Shown: positions 5,232 to 7,232 of the stretch, piece after piece
Position numbering within the stretch: the first letter of the stretch is position 1
Layout: the number at the start of each line of letters is the position of its first letter
Assembly: GCA_031259345.1 (NCBI GenBank)
Contig: JAIRLQ010000458.1
Location: forward strand, 1 to 7,232
DNA from: Treponema sp.
GTDB lineage: Bacteria > Spirochaetota > Spirochaetia > Treponematales > Breznakiellaceae
Length of the DNA: 7,232 nucleotides
Reading direction: 5' to 3'
Notes under the pieces: model-generated
Told to the model about the DNA's origin: nothing
Database searches by the model: none
What the model saw: the letters and a program-made list of their open reading frames with translations, nothing else
Program-made: the position numbers and the translations under genes

Positions 5232-5482
5232 CAAAAGTTACGACATTTGAGTCAATTTGACACACTTTTAGAGGAATTGGAGAAATCTGCGGGTTATTGT
5301 TATGAGGAAATAGGGTAGTCAGTTTTGAAATCTTGTGCAACTATTTTGTCAGGTGCTTAGTGCAAGCCACAAATACCCCTAAATGCCTATTGTGAAGAAT
5401 TGCGTGCTTTTTTTGAAAACTTGTTTGGATTTTAGTCCGGGGCCCGCTTCCATTTTATCTCCAATATCGGTAAAATTATACT
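5232..5482. other. Intergenic stretch with no recognisable gene
   Basis: 251 bases between the array and the PilZ gene. It is AT-richer than the genes around it and contains a T7 run (5408-5414) without a good stem before it, plus an imperfect GTCAATTTGAC palindrome near 5250. I see no open frame with gene-like features and no RNA gene here. Confidence 0.5.
5477..5482 (+). promoter_or_regulatory. TATACT -10-like box directly abutting the PilZ start codon
   Basis: TATACT matches TATAAT at five of six positions and ends on the base before ATG 5483. The -35 region (near 5454) is poor. If the box were used, transcription would begin inside the annotated coding start, so either the box is accidental or translation starts leaderless or further downstream. 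Confidence 0.25.
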
Positions 5483-6253
5483 ATGGATAAGGATGGGCCC
5501 TCGCTGCAAGGCAAAAAGATATTTTTTTTGTACCCTCATAGTGTTATCCGGCAGGAAATGCTGGACCTCCTCATTATGGCGGGTTACGAAACCTATACAA
5601 TCATGGACGAAAAAAGAGCCAGAAATCTCCTGCACATGTTTCCCGGCTCTATTATGTTTATCAACATAGATGAAGGCCTTAAAGAGCCCGAATGGGAAAG
5701 CTATATAAGAGATATAATGGAAAATGCGGCGACCAAAGACTGCCGCCTGGGGATTATGTCCTATAATCAGGACAAGGAGTTGATGCAGAAATACCTTATG
5801 GATTTGTCCATACCCTGCGGTTATATTCATCTTAAACTGGGGCTGCACGAAAGCACCCGCATCATCCTTGCCGCCCTGGAAGCCAACGAGGCAAAGGGCC
5901 GCCGGAAGTATCTGCGGGCAGACTGCGCCGATGATTTAAACGCCGTTGTAAACTACAAGTCCCTTCAGGAAGAGATCTTTCACGGGAAAATACTCGACAT
6001 CAGCTCCGCGGGTATTGCTTCCCGCTTTCAAAAGTTTGCCAATTTGTCGCCAAACAGCATCCTCCACAATGTACAGCTAAAACTCCGCGGCGGCATTGTT
6101 ATGACGGATATGATATTTATGGGCAAACGCCGTGACGACACGTCAGTGTATATTCTTCTTTTTGATCCCAAAATTACCCAGGAAAATAAACTAACCGTTC
6201 ATCGTTATATAAAGTTATGCCTTCAAAAATATATTGACAACCTTAAAGTTTAA
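5483..6253 (+). CDS. PilZ-domain protein with receiver-like N-terminus (predicted c-di-GMP receptor)
   Basis: 256 residues in two parts. Residues about 10-132 alternate strands and helices like a response-regulator receiver (KKIFFLYPH, AGYETYTIMD, SIMFINIDE, CRLGIMSYN, PCGYIHLKLG), but without a convincing phospho-acceptor Asp and acidic pocket. Residues about 138-250 are a PilZ domain: RKYLR at 141-145 supplies the RxxxR motif and DISSAG at 172-177 the DxSxxG motif, both needed for cyclic-di-GMP binding. It is cytoplasmic, with no signal or membrane segment. In spirochaetes PilZ proteins are linked to motility and host or surface interaction; the output here is unknown. No Shine-Dalgarno sequence precedes ATG 5483, and a start slightly downstream is possible, though the KKIFFLYPH strand should be included. 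Its last four bases overlap the end of the convergent gene. Confidence 0.85.
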   Translation: MDKDGPSLQGKKIFFLYPHSVIRQEMLDLLIMAGYETYTIMDEKRARNLLHMFPGSIMFINIDEGLKEPEWESYIRDIMENAATKDCRLGIMSYNQDKELMQKYLMDLSIPCGYIHLKLGLHESTRIILAALEANEAKGRRKYLRADCADDLNAVVNYKSLQEEIFHGKILDISSAGIASRFQKFANLSPNSILHNVQLKLRGGIVMTDMIFMGKRRDDTSVYILLFDPKITQENKLTVHRYIKLCLQKYIDNLKV

Positions 6254-6669
6254 AATCCCGGCTCCGGCTCCGCTTCCCGTTCCCGGGACGTATTGCTCAC
6301 AAAAACTTCGTAAAAAGGTTCCACGCCGTTTATAAGCTTTGGAATGGAAAGTAAATATTGATCATGCTTTAGGGGGAGGTGAAATTCTTTTAAAACGGTT
6401 TCCGTCCCGTCGCTAAATTCAACGGTAATACGGTGTTTTCCGCCGCCTACTTTAAAAATATCCCTGTCGTTGCGCAAAAATTCCATGGGCGCTATTTTGT
6501 CCACCTTAACGGTGATAAAGTCCGGGGCCCTGAGATTAAGATCTTCTATGCTTTTGTTGTCTACCAAAAGAGTATGGCCCCGGTTTAACACAAAAACAAT
6601 TACTCCCAGGCCCAGCCATAAAGCGGCAAGCGCCAGGCGGATTAATAAACGGCGCTGTTTTGTTTCCAT
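6250..6669 (-). CDS. Small membrane-anchored protein at the end of an ABC importer operon
   Basis: 139 residues. Basic start METKQRRLLIRL, then one hydrophobic segment (about 9-28), then an extracytoplasmic domain with beta-prone stretches (FITVKVDKI, KHRITVEFSDGTETVLKEFHLPL, YLLSIPKLI, FYEVFVSN). The tail is acidic (REREAEPEPGF). It is probably a signal-anchored periplasmic protein. Its ATG (6667-6669) directly follows the permease stop (TAA then ATG), with a G-rich Shine-Dalgarno-like GGGGGAAAG just upstream, so translation is almost certainly coupled. This placement suggests an accessory subunit or assembly factor of the importer. I recognise no characterised family; it may belong to a small uncharacterised family (I recall DUF6672) seen beside such transporters, not checked. 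Its 3' end overlaps the PilZ gene by four bases. Confidence 0.78.
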   Translation of the reverse strand: METKQRRLLIRLALAALWLGLGVIVFVLNRGHTLLVDNKSIEDLNLRAPDFITVKVDKIAPMEFLRNDRDIFKVGGGKHRITVEFSDGTETVLKEFHLPLKHDQYLLSIPKLINGVEPFYEVFVSNTSREREAEPEPGF

Positions 6670-7232
6670 TTACTTTCCCCCTTCAAGCACCGCCCCGCCC
6701 CGCAGCCCCTGCCTTGCGGCATCGGCATTGGCGCGTTTCCGCCAGGCATGAATTACCAGGGCAAGGGCTATAATGGCATAACTAAAGGCATCGCGGAAAA
6801 ATTCGCCGATTTGGGCGTCACCAAACAGGTTGGTGCCCGCTCTGGGAACTACAATGTACATTAAGTGGAGCAGCATGGTGCCAATAAACACATTCGTAAT
6901 GCTGGCCTTGGAAACCGAAGCCCCGCCGACCAAAATTGCCGCGGCCGCAAAAAACCCGGTCTGCTGGTGGGCGTTGTAGGTCGCCATGTTTCCCATGTTC
7001 TGCAAAAAAATGATCTGCCCCAGGCTTGCCAATACGGTAGAAATCACAATAGCCATAATCCGGGTACGGTCAACGGGTATACCCGAAGCGTGGGCGACCG
7101 TTTGGTTTTGCCCAACAGCCCGCATATCGTGGCCCAGCTTGGTTTTTTTAAACCAGATGATAAAAAGGCAGAGTGCGCCTATAACCAGATAGTTCATAAC
7201 GGGAACGGAAAGGGGGCCGATTTTAAGGGGGA
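6670..7232 (-). CDS. Sugar/nucleoside-type ABC importer permease (BPD_transp_2 family), C-terminal part
   Basis: The last 186 codons of a minus-strand gene whose 5' end lies beyond the window. The frame stays open to the edge (PLKIGPLSVPVMNYLVIG), so the Met at 7197 is internal and not the start. Features: hydrophobic segment YLVIGALCLFIIWF; the cytoplasmic coupling loop GHDMRAVGQNQTVAHASGIPVDRTR, which contacts the ATPase; then FFAAAAILVGGASVSKASITNVFIGTML, the glycine-rich signature of RbsC-type permeases; and a last helix near FSYAIIALALVIHAW before a basic tail. It is an inner-membrane channel subunit of a binding-protein-dependent importer. RbsC-like sugar permeases and YufP-like nucleoside permeases both share these motifs, so the substrate is open. 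It is the upstream partner of the coupled small membrane protein. Confidence 0.88.
   Translation of the reverse strand, partial: PLKIGPLSVPVMNYLVIGALCLFIIWFKKTKLGHDMRAVGQNQTVAHASGIPVDRTRIMAIVISTVLASLGQIIFLQNMGNMATYNAHQQTGFFAAAAILVGGASVSKASITNVFIGTMLLHLMYIVVPRAGTNLFGDAQIGEFFRDAFSYAIIALALVIHAWRKRANADAARQGLRGGAVLEGGK

Noticed and set aside
3710..5482. Insertion sequence or prophage remnant
   Set aside because: The region looks accessory, but no transposase, integrase or phage protein fragment could be recognised in any frame, and no flanking direct repeats were seen.

Overview
The window looks like chromosomal DNA from a spirochaete, most probably a Treponema of the termite-gut type. This is an inference from protein style, not a database match. 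The signs are a Sec-exported protein with transglutaminase-like and TPR-like parts, a PilZ protein with a degenerate receiver-like front half, a lipoprotein with a spirochaete-style lipobox, and mixed base composition with AT-rich promoters. No rRNA, tRNA, CRISPR array or transposase gene is visible.

Left part (1-3709), ordinary genes: the tail of lptB (LPS/lipid export ATPase) converges on trxB (thioredoxin reductase, minus strand). Divergent from trxB is a two-gene plus-strand unit: an exported transglutaminase-like/TPR-like protein, then a bile-acid:sodium-symporter (SBF/BASS) family membrane transporter that lacks the usual sodium ligands. A 31-nt near-palindrome lies in the trxB leader.

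Middle part (3710-5482), accessory-looking and mostly non-coding: within 240 bases (3756-3994) there are five separate strong hairpins, including a second copy of the trxB-leader palindrome. They are followed by a minus-strand gene for a small Gly-linker lipoprotein. Upstream of that gene are a nested stem-loop (4623-4697), a small hairpin, and a 19-unit, 21-bp tandem array (4833-5231). The core of each array unit is a self-complementary 14-mer or a variant of it. The array is open in several frames on both strands, but I see no coding signature. This middle block is the most unusual part of the window.

Right part (5483-7232): a plus-strand PilZ-domain protein (predicted cyclic-di-GMP receptor) converges, with a 4-base overlap, on a minus-strand transport operon. 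That operon ends with the permease of a sugar/nucleoside-type ABC importer and a small membrane-anchored protein whose ATG directly follows the permease stop codon.

The genes do not form one obvious pathway: envelope biogenesis (lptB), redox (trxB), periplasmic protein handling, solute uptake and second-messenger sensing. The repeats and hairpins are the candidates for something undescribed. The 21-bp period equals two turns of B-DNA, which would put every palindrome on the same face of the helix.
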